Part shown: positions 22,628-29,716 of the stretch, piece after piece
Layout of the letters: every line of letters starts with the position of its first letter
Position numbering within the stretch: the stretch's first letter is position 1
NCBI GenBank assembly: GCA_900766575.1
Contig: CAAFVW010000116.1
Coordinates: forward strand, 12,866 to 76,865
DNA length: 64,000 bases
Direction of reading: 5' to 3'
Source: Lachnospiraceae bacterium
GTDB taxonomy: Bacteria > Bacillota > Clostridia > Lachnospirales > Lachnospiraceae
Translations under genes and position numbers: made by a program
The notes under the pieces: model-generated
Database searches by the model: none
The model's input: only the letters and a program-made list of their open reading frames with translations
Told to the model about the DNA's origin: nothing

Positions 22628-24367
22628 TTATTTTTCGTTGCCGTTCAGCACCCATGCGATGCCGGAAAGCACGAAAAACACACAGGGAAGTGCCACGCCG
22701 TTGCCCCACATCTTATACTCTGCGGCATCGGCATGGGGAGCTTTCAGCCATTTGATGACCTGGTTTCGGGTCTTCGGTTTTGTGCCGCTACCCATGATCT
22801 TACGATGCGTTTCCAAGATTTCTGTCCAGGTTTCGATGTCGGACTCCGTAGGCTCCGGCGTTCCAAGGTCGGAACACCACCAGTCCGCAAAGCCCTGCAA
22901 TCTGGCACACTCGGTCGGAGTCAGACGGCGGACAAAGAACACAGGCGGTTCATCCTCGCTGCCGGACACGACTGGGGCATCCTTATAATCTCTGGAGAGC
23001 AATGTTGGGGAAGTGTCCTTGGTGACCTGGGCATAATAGCCTGTGGTCATGGCATAGACAGCGTGGCGGTCTGCAGTGTTCAGAGTAAACGAAACATCCT
23101 TATTGATGCCATCCCCCTGGGGACCGTTCTTTTCTGTTCTGCCGATCATGGAACCCTGCAGTGCATAGCTTTCCACGATGGCGATGCCGCCCTGGTTGCA
23201 AGATGGATTGCCACAAGCTCGATCAAGCGTCCGGGAAGTATCCGCTTCATAAATCCCACTGTGGGGATTATCCGAAAGCATGGAATTGCTCTGGTCGGAA
23301 CAGATGCCAAAAGCTCTCGGAACGAATAATGCTTGGTCGTTATTGCAGGAAAGGGTCGCAGACTTGTCCTCCTGGATGAGCGCACCCTTGCCACCGCCCT
23401 CACAACCACTGCGGATCTTAAGGGTCTTGGGCGTTTCCACCACAAAGGGCTGGTTGTTGCCGCCCATTCCATAGGTAGCCGAAACTGTCTGTGCAGTTTC
23501 CAGTGGTCCCTTATACCGCGTGTCCTGTGAATGGTTCTCGAACACAAGCGGTGGATGGTGGGATTCAGCCCGGAGGGTGCAGGTGACCTCATGGGTCACA
23601 TCCATGCGGTTGCCGCCCTGGTCGTTTAGGACGATGCCGTTTCCGCAGCGTTCGCCTGTCTCTCCAGAGCAAGGCGAAGCACCTCTGGCAGTTCTTTGCC
23701 ACGCACGGAAGCTCTCCGCAGAATACCCTGACACGCCTTCGGACTCAAATAATACTTTTCCGGCACACCCGCCAGCAAGATCTGCGACAAGGAAGATGCG
23801 GCGTCTTCGCTGGGGGACTCCCCAGTATTGAGCATCGAGAGTTCTGTATGCAAGGCTCCATCCCTCTCCCATATAAATGTCGGCGTAGGGCCATCGGTTC
23901 TTTTCAGGCATAGGCACCTCGGTTCCCGGACAGACAACACTGATGACCGCTTCGAGGACGGCTTTGAAGTCCTCGCCTTTGTTTGAGGAGAAAGCCCCTG
24001 GGACATTCTCCCACACGATAAATCGTGGATATTCTCCATTGGTCGCACACCTCATTTCTTTTATGATTCGGATTGCCTGGTAAAACAGGCTGGATTGCTT
24101 ACCATCCAGTCCGGCTCTCTTGCCCGCAATGGACATATCCGTGCAGGGAGAGCCGAAGGTGATAATGTCGACAGGCTCGACCTCACCGCCGTTCATGCCG
24201 GAGATATCACCATAGTGTTTCATAAAGGGCAGGCGTTTGGTGGTCACCCGGATGGGGAATGGCTCGACCTCGGATGCCCACAGCGGCGTAATGCCAGAGA
24301 GTAATCCGCCGAGCGGGAACCCGCCAGAGCCATCAAACAGACTGCCAAGAGTTAGATTCTTATTCAT
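22628..24367 (-). CDS. DNA (cytosine-5-)-methyltransferase with repeat-rich insertion
   Basis: 579 aa. Motif I is SLFDGSGGFPLGG, motif IV FGSPCTDMS (nucleophile Cys), motif VI VWENVPGAF, motif VIII WGVPQRRRRIFLV. Motifs IX-X are near the C-terminus (RRLTPTECARLQGF and MWGNGVALPC). Between VIII and IX lie about 250 residues instead of a normal target-recognition domain. They are made of six or more imperfect units with a T-L/V core, such as CTLRAES, KTLKIRSG, ATLSCNND, RTLDRACG, FTLNTAD and PTLLSRD. It overlaps the ParB-MTase gene by 8 bases. It likely protects phage DNA from host restriction. Confidence 0.93.
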   Translation of the reverse strand: MNKNLTLGSLFDGSGGFPLGGLLSGITPLWASEVEPFPIRVTTKRLPFMKHYGDISGMNGGEVEPVDIITFGSPCTDMSIAGKRAGLDGKQSSLFYQAIRIIKEMRCATNGEYPRFIVWENVPGAFSSNKGEDFKAVLEAVISVVCPGTEVPMPEKNRWPYADIYMGEGWSLAYRTLDAQYWGVPQRRRRIFLVADLAGGCAGKVLFESEGVSGYSAESFRAWQRTARGASPCSGETGERCGNGIVLNDQGGNRMDVTHEVTCTLRAESHHPPLVFENHSQDTRYKGPLETAQTVSATYGMGGNNQPFVVETPKTLKIRSGCEGGGKGALIQEDKSATLSCNNDQALFVPRAFGICSDQSNSMLSDNPHSGIYEADTSRTLDRACGNPSCNQGGIAIVESYALQGSMIGRTEKNGPQGDGINKDVSFTLNTADRHAVYAMTTGYYAQVTKDTSPTLLSRDYKDAPVVSGSEDEPPVFFVRRLTPTECARLQGFADWWCSDLGTPEPTESDIETWTEILETHRKIMGSGTKPKTRNQVIKWLKAPHADAAEYKMWGNGVALPCVFFVLSGIAWVLNGNEK

Positions 24368-25601
24368 GGACAGCTACCTCCGCATACGACAGCTTGCTAC
24401 CATCACGAATCGCAAAAACACCGTCCGAAGAACCAACTGCTTCGATATAGCGGTTGACGATGACATCCACAAACTTTTCATCCAGCTCGATACCATAGCA
24501 GATGCGGTTCGTTTCCTCACAAGCCATGAGTGTGGAGCCGGAACCGAGGAACGGGTCAAGCACGATGCAGTTGCTCATGCTGGAGTTCTGGATGGGGTAC
24601 GCCATCAGAGCAACAGGCTTCATGGTCGGATGCTCCTTAGAAGATTTCGGACGATCATACTCCCAGATGGTGGTCTGCTTGCGGTCGGCATACCACTGGT
24701 GTTTGCCGCCAAGCTTCCAACCAAACAGGCACGGCTCGTGCTGCCACTGATACGGAGAACGACCAAGAACCAGAGCATTCTTCTTCCAGATACAGCAGCC
24801 GGACAGGTAGAACCCGGCATCGTGGAACGCCTGCCGGAAGATCAGTCCCTTGGAGTCCGCATGGAATACATAGATGCTTGCATCCGTTTCCATGTTCTGC
24901 TCCACATTTACAAACATGGAGAACAGGAATTTGTAGAAATCCTCATCGGACATATTGTCGTTCTTGATCTTCCCAGCGGTTTCCTCCACATTTACATTGT
25001 AGGGCGGGTCCGTCAAAACCATGTTGGCCCGGCGGCCCTCCATCAGAGTGGTGTAGGTTTCCGGCAAAGTGGAATCGCCGCAGACCAAACGATGCCGACC
25101 AAGGAGCCAGATGTCACCAGCTTTGGACATCGTAGGCTTCTGTAACTCTGCATCCACATCAAAATCGTCCTCTTTGATTTCCTTGTTGTGTACCTTGGAA
25201 AAGAGCTGCTCGATCTCTGGGGCTTCAAAACCAGTAAAGTCCGTGTTAAAATCCGCAGACTGCAAATCCACGATGAGGTCAGCCAAGAGCTGTTCGTTCC
25301 AGGCACCCGTGATTTTATTGAGGGCAATATTCAGGGCCTTTACCTTATTTTCGTCCTCGATGTGAACCATCACACACTGGACTTCGGTATATCCCAGATC
25401 TTTGAGGACGGTCAGACGCTGGTGACCACCGATGACCGTCATATCATAATTGACGATGATCGGCTCCACATAGCCAAACTCCTGGATGGAGTTTTTGATC
25501 TTCTCATATTCCTTATCGCCGGGTTTCAGTTTCTTGCGAGGGTTATATGCTGCCGGACGGAGTGCATCCACCGACAGTGTTTTCCATTCCATAGCACTCA
25601 T
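24360..25601 (-). CDS. ParB-domain / DNA N6-adenine or N4-cytosine methyltransferase
   Basis: 413 aa. The N-terminal ParB/Srx-like domain (residues 1-110) has ALRPAAYNPRKKLK, then YVEPIIVNYDMTVIGGHQR. The C-terminal beta-class MTase has MVLTDPPYNVNV (catalytic motif IV), the hallmark LDPFLGSGSTL (SAM-binding motif I), and EHPTMKPVALM. Such ParB-MTase fusions are common in phages and modify DNA without a cognate nuclease. The gene begins inside the stop of the zinc-finger gene (ATGA) and leads into the C5 MTase. Confidence 0.94.
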   Translation of the reverse strand: MSAMEWKTLSVDALRPAAYNPRKKLKPGDKEYEKIKNSIQEFGYVEPIIVNYDMTVIGGHQRLTVLKDLGYTEVQCVMVHIEDENKVKALNIALNKITGAWNEQLLADLIVDLQSADFNTDFTGFEAPEIEQLFSKVHNKEIKEDDFDVDAELQKPTMSKAGDIWLLGRHRLVCGDSTLPETYTTLMEGRRANMVLTDPPYNVNVEETAGKIKNDNMSDEDFYKFLFSMFVNVEQNMETDASIYVFHADSKGLIFRQAFHDAGFYLSGCCIWKKNALVLGRSPYQWQHEPCLFGWKLGGKHQWYADRKQTTIWEYDRPKSSKEHPTMKPVALMAYPIQNSSMSNCIVLDPFLGSGSTLMACEETNRICYGIELDEKFVDVIVNRYIEAVGSSDGVFAIRDGSKLSYAEVAVHE

Positions 25602-26077
25602 GCTTTTTCCTCCTCTGTCACGGCAGGGCTTATATATGGTTCTCTGCCATCTTCTTCACGCCAAAACCTATCTCGCACATAGCAGGCGTGAGAACAATAT
25701 TTTCTGTTTCGATTACCGTAGGCAGAAAAGGTCTTGCCACAGTAAGCACATTTCTTTTCATAGTAGGCTGTAGGCTTTCGGTTGATGTCGGTCTGATGCG
25801 CCGCCCACCAATTCCTTCTGCATTCATCTGAGCAGAATTTTCTCTTCCGGCCGGTGGTAGGCTGTTCGATTTCCTTACCGCAACACTGACACGCTGTTCC
25901 GGCTTCCATCTGCTCTTTCATATTGAGGGTGAGTTCCGTAGCGAAACCATCCAGGCCGTGGCTCTTGCAATAGTTGCGGACGATGTCACGGGAAAGACCG
26001 ACAACCGAAGCAATGGCTCGATAGCCAGTGCCGCGAAGTCGCAGGTCACGGATCTGTTTTGCCTGAAATTCAGTCAT
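25598..26077 (-). CDS. HTH plus zinc-cluster protein (sigma-70-like HTH, putative regulator)
   Basis: 159 aa. The N-terminal HTH (QAKQIRDLRLRGTGYRAIASVVGLSRDIVRNY) looks like a sigma region 4 or resolvase-type helix-turn-helix. Then there are two Cys-rich zinc knuckles (CQCCGKEI with KFCSDECRRNWW, and CAYCGKTF with KYCSHACYVRDRFW). It is probably a DNA-binding regulator or modification cofactor. ATG 26,077 is preceded by AAAGGATGTGAAGCA. It starts the MTase operon after a strong terminator, although no promoter was identified. Confidence 0.8.
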   Translation of the reverse strand: MTEFQAKQIRDLRLRGTGYRAIASVVGLSRDIVRNYCKSHGLDGFATELTLNMKEQMEAGTACQCCGKEIEQPTTGRKRKFCSDECRRNWWAAHQTDINRKPTAYYEKKCAYCGKTFSAYGNRNRKYCSHACYVRDRFWREEDGREPYISPAVTEEEKA

Positions 26078-26108
26078 TGCTTCACATCCTTTCGCTAAAA
26101 AGTGAGTT

Positions 26109-26153
26109 AAAAAAAGGCCATAAAACCACTGTTTCCAGTAGGGTTTTACAGCC
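26109..26153 (-). terminator. Rho-independent terminator upstream of the MTase operon
   Basis: Minus-strand hairpin with GGC, TAAAACC and ACTG segments pairing to CAGT, GGTTTTA and GCC around a GAAA loop, followed by seven Ts. It stops transcripts coming from the SAM synthetase/HNH genes. Confidence 0.82.
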
Positions 26154-26379
26154 AAATAGAAAACAAATCAGCAAAAGCACCGCTACCGCCCAGCCGGAAA
26201 AGGATAGGCATTCTCGGTGCTTTCGCTATTTTTTATGAAATTTTCGGTTCCGTACTGGGGGTGCTGGGGTATCCCCCTTATTAAATTCTGCGATTTTACA
26301 CGCTTGAGGGGGCGCCGGTCTTTCCGCACCCCGATAACAGAGATTTGACCCGCCCCTGGGGTGCAAGGGTGGTGTGCAA
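26154..26379. other. GC-rich non-coding region, candidate cos/packaging site
   Basis: No gene is seen. It holds a 12-bp imperfect inverted repeat (26,171-26,182 and 26,215-26,226; GCAAAAGCACCG arms) with a T run on the plus side. Downstream (26,240-26,370) is a GC-rich block with several G/C runs, including GGGGGCGCCGG and CCGCACCCCG. The neighbouring HNH endonuclease, whose relatives act in cos cleavage, makes a cos site plausible, but no packaged end is proven. Confidence 0.35.
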
Positions 26380-26739
26380 TCAGTAGCGGAACTCCTGGTA
26401 TCGATCTTCTGTCATGGTCTTGGTATCATGGCAGTGCTTGCAGAGCGGTTGCCAGTTGTTCCGATCCCAGAACAGTTTCTGGTCACCGCGATGGGGAACG
26501 ATATGGTCAACCACCGTGGCACGAACATACTTACCACTGGCAAGGCAACGGACACACAACGGGTGTGCTTGGAGGAAGGCTTTGCTCTCCCTACGCCATC
26601 TGCTGCCGTACCCACGCTTGCCAGCGGGTCGTGTCGTTTCAGGGTGCAGGGCTTTGTGTTCCTCGCAGTACATCGTACCGTAGGGAACGAGCCTTGCACA
26701 GCCGGGGTGCTTGCATGGTGTGTTCGGACGATGCGGCAT
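26380..26739 (-). CDS. HNH endonuclease (phage packaging-associated type)
   Basis: 119 aa. Paired cysteines (CKHPGC, CEEHK) and LCVRCLASG surround the HNH core ATVVDHIVPHRGD, then W-x-PLCKHCHDTKT. This resembles HK97 gp74-like nucleases that cooperate with terminase at cos. ATG 26,739 follows GGAGGAGTGACC. The upstream GTG at 26,745 overlaps the SAM synthetase stop. It is unusual that TerS is not adjacent. Confidence 0.92.
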   Translation of the reverse strand: MPHRPNTPCKHPGCARLVPYGTMYCEEHKALHPETTRPAGKRGYGSRWRRESKAFLQAHPLCVRCLASGKYVRATVVDHIVPHRGDQKLFWDRNNWQPLCKHCHDTKTMTEDRYQEFRY

Positions 26740-26741
26740 GG

Positions 26742-27791
26742 TCACTCCTCCCAGGGAAGACCAGCCTTGCCGAAATGTCCGTAGGCACTGACCTGGTTGT
26801 AATCCACATCCAGCAAGCCCAGCTCCTTGATAATGCCAGCCGGAGTCAGATTATAGTTTGCTCTGATCCAGTCCTTAATCTCACCAAGGGATACACGCTC
26901 AGTACCAAAGCACTCGACTGCCACAGACACAGGTTCGGCCACGCCGATGACGTATGCCAACTGCACCTCGCACTTACGCACCTGTCCAGAACGGACGAGG
27001 TCTTTAGCGATCTTCCTTGCCATATACGCTCCGCTCCTATCGACCTTGGTAGGGTCTTTGCCGGAAAACGCACCACCGCCGTGTCTGCACATACCACCAT
27101 AGGTGTCAGCGATAATCTTTCTGCCAGTCAACCCGGAATCTGCAAAAGAAGAACCGACCACGAAACGGCCGGTCGGATTGACCAGTTTCTCGAAGTCGGT
27201 GTTCAAATCGTAGTCCTGGGCGGCAGTTTCCATGACCGCTTGCACCAGAGGACGAATATCCATAACGCTGGTGTCCTCCCAGTGCTGGGTGCTGATAAGA
27301 AATGTGGTAATGCGACCTGTGTCATAATCATAGGAAACCTGTGCTTTCGCATCCGGCAAAAGCAACGGAGATTTCAGCTCACGCAGAAGCTCAAGAGCGT
27401 GTGTCGCTACCGCATAGGGAATCGGCAACATCTCTGGGGTTTCATCGGTCGCATAGCCGAACATCATACCCTGGTCACCAGCACCAGAATTACCATCGAC
27501 ACCAAGAGCGATATCCGGGCTCTGCTTGCTGATATACACAGTCACACGGTACTCTTCCGGATCAGAAAGACCAATGCGGGAAAGTACCTCTGTGACCAGA
27601 GCTTTATAGTCCGGCTCATAGCTGGAAGTGATCTCTCCGGCAATGATGACCTCATAATCTTTAATCATGCACTCTGCTGCCACACGGCTGTTTCTGTCAT
27701 GGGACAGGCAGGCGGTAACAATGGCATCCGAAATCTGGTCGCAGATTTTATCCGGGTGTCCGCATGAAACCTGCTCACTCGTAAAAATCAT
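26742..27791 (-). CDS. metK: S-adenosylmethionine synthetase, phage-encoded short form
   Basis: 349 aa, against about 380-400 for cellular enzymes. It keeps FTSEQVSCGHPDKICDQISDAI (ATP and metal site), GDQGMMFGYATDET, and the GGGAFSGKDPTKVDRSGAYMAR loop with RSGAYMAR. It lacks some of the usual insertions. It makes SAM from methionine and ATP. Position beside two DNA MTases suggests it raises SAM supply for phage DNA methylation during infection. Its stop overlaps the HNH frame. An unusual structured leader precedes it. Confidence 0.93.
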   Translation of the reverse strand: MIFTSEQVSCGHPDKICDQISDAIVTACLSHDRNSRVAAECMIKDYEVIIAGEITSSYEPDYKALVTEVLSRIGLSDPEEYRVTVYISKQSPDIALGVDGNSGAGDQGMMFGYATDETPEMLPIPYAVATHALELLRELKSPLLLPDAKAQVSYDYDTGRITTFLISTQHWEDTSVMDIRPLVQAVMETAAQDYDLNTDFEKLVNPTGRFVVGSSFADSGLTGRKIIADTYGGMCRHGGGAFSGKDPTKVDRSGAYMARKIAKDLVRSGQVRKCEVQLAYVIGVAEPVSVAVECFGTERVSLGEIKDWIRANYNLTPAGIIKELGLLDVDYNQVSAYGHFGKAGLPWEE

Positions 27792-27953
27792 AGAAAAAAT
27801 CCTCCTTTCGTATGTACGGATGCGTGAAAGGATGAAAGACGCATCCGGCCAAGAAAAAAGAGCCTACGGAAAACTCCGCAGACCCTCATTGCTTTTCTGG
27901 CAAGTATAATAATATCACATCGAAATGGAAAAGTCAGTGCAAGACCAGTGCAA
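27788..27953 (-). promoter_or_regulatory. Structured leader of the SAM synthetase gene
   Basis: The minus strand carries two direct repeats of TTGCACTG 11 bp apart (27,935-27,953). A terminator-like hairpin follows (27,860-27,887, CTGCGGA and TCCGTAG arms, then TTTTTT at 27,854-27,859). A second hairpin (27,818-27,846, GGATGCGT arms) comes next, then AAAGGAGG. A 33-codon ORF (27,889 to 27,788, starting MRVCGVFRRLFF) spans both hairpins and overlaps the metK ATG. This could be an attenuator with a leader peptide. It does not look like a known SAM riboswitch. Confidence 0.45.
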
Positions 27954-27967
27954 ACTTTTCATCGGAA

Positions 27968-28159
27968 TTACTGTAAAGAATCCGACACCTCATCTACGAT
28001 ATCCTGCTTTGTCCCTCTCGTGGAGCAACCGCTGTTTGCGAACTTCTCAAGTAAGGCATTGACCTCTTTGTTTTCTTCTGCCGAGAGCTCTGGAAACCAG
28101 ATAGAAAAATCATCATCTCCGTGCTTATAAATGACACCAGCAATCTGTGTAGTATCCAT
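27968..28159 (-). CDS. Small acidic hypothetical protein
   Basis: 63 aa, acidic (FSIWFPELSAEENKEVNALLE), ending with a Cys/Thr-rich segment and DIVDEVSDSLQ. There is no recognised domain. The start at 28,159 lies about 12 bases after AGGAGG. It is downstream of the 161-aa gene with which it seems to form a two-gene unit driven by the promoter at 28,772-28,800. The function is unknown. Confidence 0.65.
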   Translation of the reverse strand: MDTTQIAGVIYKHGDDDFSIWFPELSAEENKEVNALLEKFANSGCSTRGTKQDIVDEVSDSLQ

Positions 28160-28246
28160 ATCGACCGTAGCACCTCCTAAATTTCGTATCTGAAGTATAC
28201 CATAAACCGCGGCTCTTATCAAATCAATAGCTCTTTTAGTTCAGTT

Positions 28247-28732
28247 TTATTTTCGCAGGCTGTCAATCCACTTGTACTTCTCGCTCCTAAAACGCTCAAT
28301 AAATTCATCGCTATCTTTGTAATGGTGCCCTATAAGATTCGGACGAATATCATCACGAACAGAAAGTAATAAATCTTTTGGAGCGTTATTATCTGCCAAG
28401 GACATCATAGCAAGAGCATATCCGGCATACAGACCATCTATATAACCTGTCTGTTTCATATTTTCCAACAGCAGTTTATCGGGTAACCCTAAATAACCTT
28501 TTGGCACGAGTCCTTCTTCTACAAGCTGCGCCGACCAGGAGGCTAAAATTTCCTTTTCATCTTCCTTGCTAAACAACTGATTAAAATCAACGCTTTCAAC
28601 CTTCTCCTGCATGAAAGCAAAAACCTTATTTATCAGCACTACTCCCAAAGCGGTTAATCCCTGATTGGTTTCCTGCTTTAGGCTATCCGCCACGCCTTCG
28701 CCCAAGCGTACACCATTCTCGTTATCCGTCAT
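28247..28732 (-). CDS. Hypothetical protein of an independently promoted unit
   Basis: 161 aa, soluble. A Gly/Val/Leu-rich N-terminal helix (LTALGVVLINKVFAFMQEK) could be weakly membrane-associated. A helical domain (YIDGLYAGYALAMMSL) and a basic C-terminus (HYKDSDEFIERFRSEKYKWIDSLRK) follow. There is no known family. AAGGAGGCCATACAT precedes the ATG, and a strong promoter lies 40 bases upstream, directly after the mazF terminator. This is the layout of a moron expressed from the prophage. Confidence 0.7.
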   Translation of the reverse strand: MTDNENGVRLGEGVADSLKQETNQGLTALGVVLINKVFAFMQEKVESVDFNQLFSKEDEKEILASWSAQLVEEGLVPKGYLGLPDKLLLENMKQTGYIDGLYAGYALAMMSLADNNAPKDLLLSVRDDIRPNLIGHHYKDSDEFIERFRSEKYKWIDSLRK

Positions 28733-28771
28733 ATGTATGGCCTCCTTGATTATTCTGCTAAACCCAACCCT

Positions 28772-28800
28772 ATAATACCACATTTTTACACACCGCTCAA
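28772..28800 (-). promoter_or_regulatory. Strong sigma-A-type promoter
   Basis: TTGAGC (28,795-28,800), a 17-base spacer, then TATTAT (28,772-28,777) with an extended -10 TG. It drives the two hypothetical genes 28,247-28,732 and 27,968-28,159. Confidence 0.75.
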
Positions 28801-28806
28801 TATACC

Positions 28807-28840
28807 AAAAGAGCAGCCACCACTACAGTGACTGCTCTTT
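28807..28840 (-). terminator. Terminator after mazF
   Basis: AGAGCAG-T-CAC and GTG-G-CTGCTCT arms with a TGTAGTG loop, followed by TTTTGG on the minus strand. It separates mazF from the next promoter. Confidence 0.8.
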
Positions 28841-28841
28841 C

Positions 28842-29207
28842 TCAATTATATCGCTCCACGGCACCAATCTGGATTTGCAGGGCTTTTGTCAGCTTGGTCA
28901 TAACAGTATCATCGCTTACGGCACCACGCCGTTCCAACAAATACTTCTTGTCGATTGTTTCCACCTGCTCGGCCAGAGCCAGGCTGTTCTGCGGCAGACC
29001 CGTTCCACACCCTCGTGGGATGTAGACATGGGTGGGAAGCATCCTTTTCTTATAGATTTTGGAAGTCAGCGGAACGACCGTGATGACCGGGGAATGCTCA
29101 TTTGCACGGTTGTTGCTCACGATGACCGCCGGACGGATACCGCTCTGCTTACAGGTGTCTATGTTCTGACCGAAATCCACGAAATAAATATCTCCACGTT
29201 TACACAT
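28842..29207 (-). CDS. MazF/PemK-family endoribonuclease toxin without adjacent antitoxin
   Basis: 121 aa with the MazF fold pattern: RGDIYFVDFGQN, SGIRPAVIVSNNRAN, ITVVPLTSKIYKKRMLPTHV and SLALAEQVETIDK. The conserved Arg (IRPAVIV) and Thr (PLTS) expected at the active site are present. Known members cut mRNA at short sequences. The gene just upstream encodes an ArpU-like regulator, and no MazE-like antitoxin is visible on either side. It may therefore act as a phage or defence effector or rely on a distant antitoxin. Confidence 0.9.
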   Translation of the reverse strand: MCKRGDIYFVDFGQNIDTCKQSGIRPAVIVSNNRANEHSPVITVVPLTSKIYKKRMLPTHVYIPRGCGTGLPQNSLALAEQVETIDKKYLLERRGAVSDDTVMTKLTKALQIQIGAVERYN

Positions 29208-29222
29208 CGTAGTCCACCTCGC

Positions 29223-29714
29223 TTAGCTCAGCATATACGCCACGACTTCGTCATCATGACGCTGATACATTTTTTCCAGTTCCACAATAGCCTTGGCCCG
29301 ATAGTTGCCGACCGTTCTCCGGCTGATATAATGCTTTTCCGCTACCTTGTCCCAGGTCATCTGACCAAAGACCAAATCAGAAAGCACCGTTCCTGGCATC
29401 CCACTGACGGATTTGACCGCACTCTCGAAAAAGCGAAGCTCCTCCGTCAGATCCAGATATTCCTTTTCCAGATGCTCGTACCATTCCTGGTTGATACGCT
29501 CCATCCGCTCCCGGTAGTTCAGGGCAATGCTGGCGGTCTTATTGGCGGTGCCGCTGGTCTGCACCCGTTCACCCTCCGGCTGGGAGAAATACATCGTATC
29601 AATCATCTCCTGTTCCGTGATGCCTCGAAAATCAGAAATCTGGTGGAACAGGCAACGCTGCTCCGTTTTCATTTTCGGGTAATCACGGATAAGCTGTTCT
29701 ATCCTTTCGCTCAT
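29223..29714 (-). CDS. ArpU-like / sigma-70-like phage late transcription regulator
   Basis: 163 aa. An acidic helical N-terminus is followed by a long helix (RMERINQEWYEHLEKEYLDLTEELRF). A C-terminal sigma region 4-like HTH has MTWDKVAEKHYISRRTVGNYRAKAI. Proteins of this type end the early operon of Firmicute phages and switch on late genes. It is preceded by a helicase gene (2-base gap) and followed by mazF. Confidence 0.85.
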   Translation of the reverse strand: MSERIEQLIRDYPKMKTEQRCLFHQISDFRGITEQEMIDTMYFSQPEGERVQTSGTANKTASIALNYRERMERINQEWYEHLEKEYLDLTEELRFFESAVKSVSGMPGTVLSDLVFGQMTWDKVAEKHYISRRTVGNYRAKAIVELEKMYQRHDDEVVAYMLS

Positions 29715-29716
29715 TC

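Noticed and set aside
26361..27767. Long plus-strand frame opposite the SAM synthetase and HNH genes
   Set aside because: Antisense shadow; both minus-strand proteins have full sets of conserved motifs.
27788..27953. SAM riboswitch in the metK leader
   Set aside because: The hairpins do not resemble any SAM riboswitch class I know (no SAM-I four-way junction or K-turn motif); a simple attenuator or leader peptide is enough to explain what is seen.
28842..29714. A MazEF toxin-antitoxin pair with the upstream gene as antitoxin
   Set aside because: The upstream protein has a sigma region 4-like HTH and the length of ArpU-type regulators, not a MazE/AbrB-like fold.
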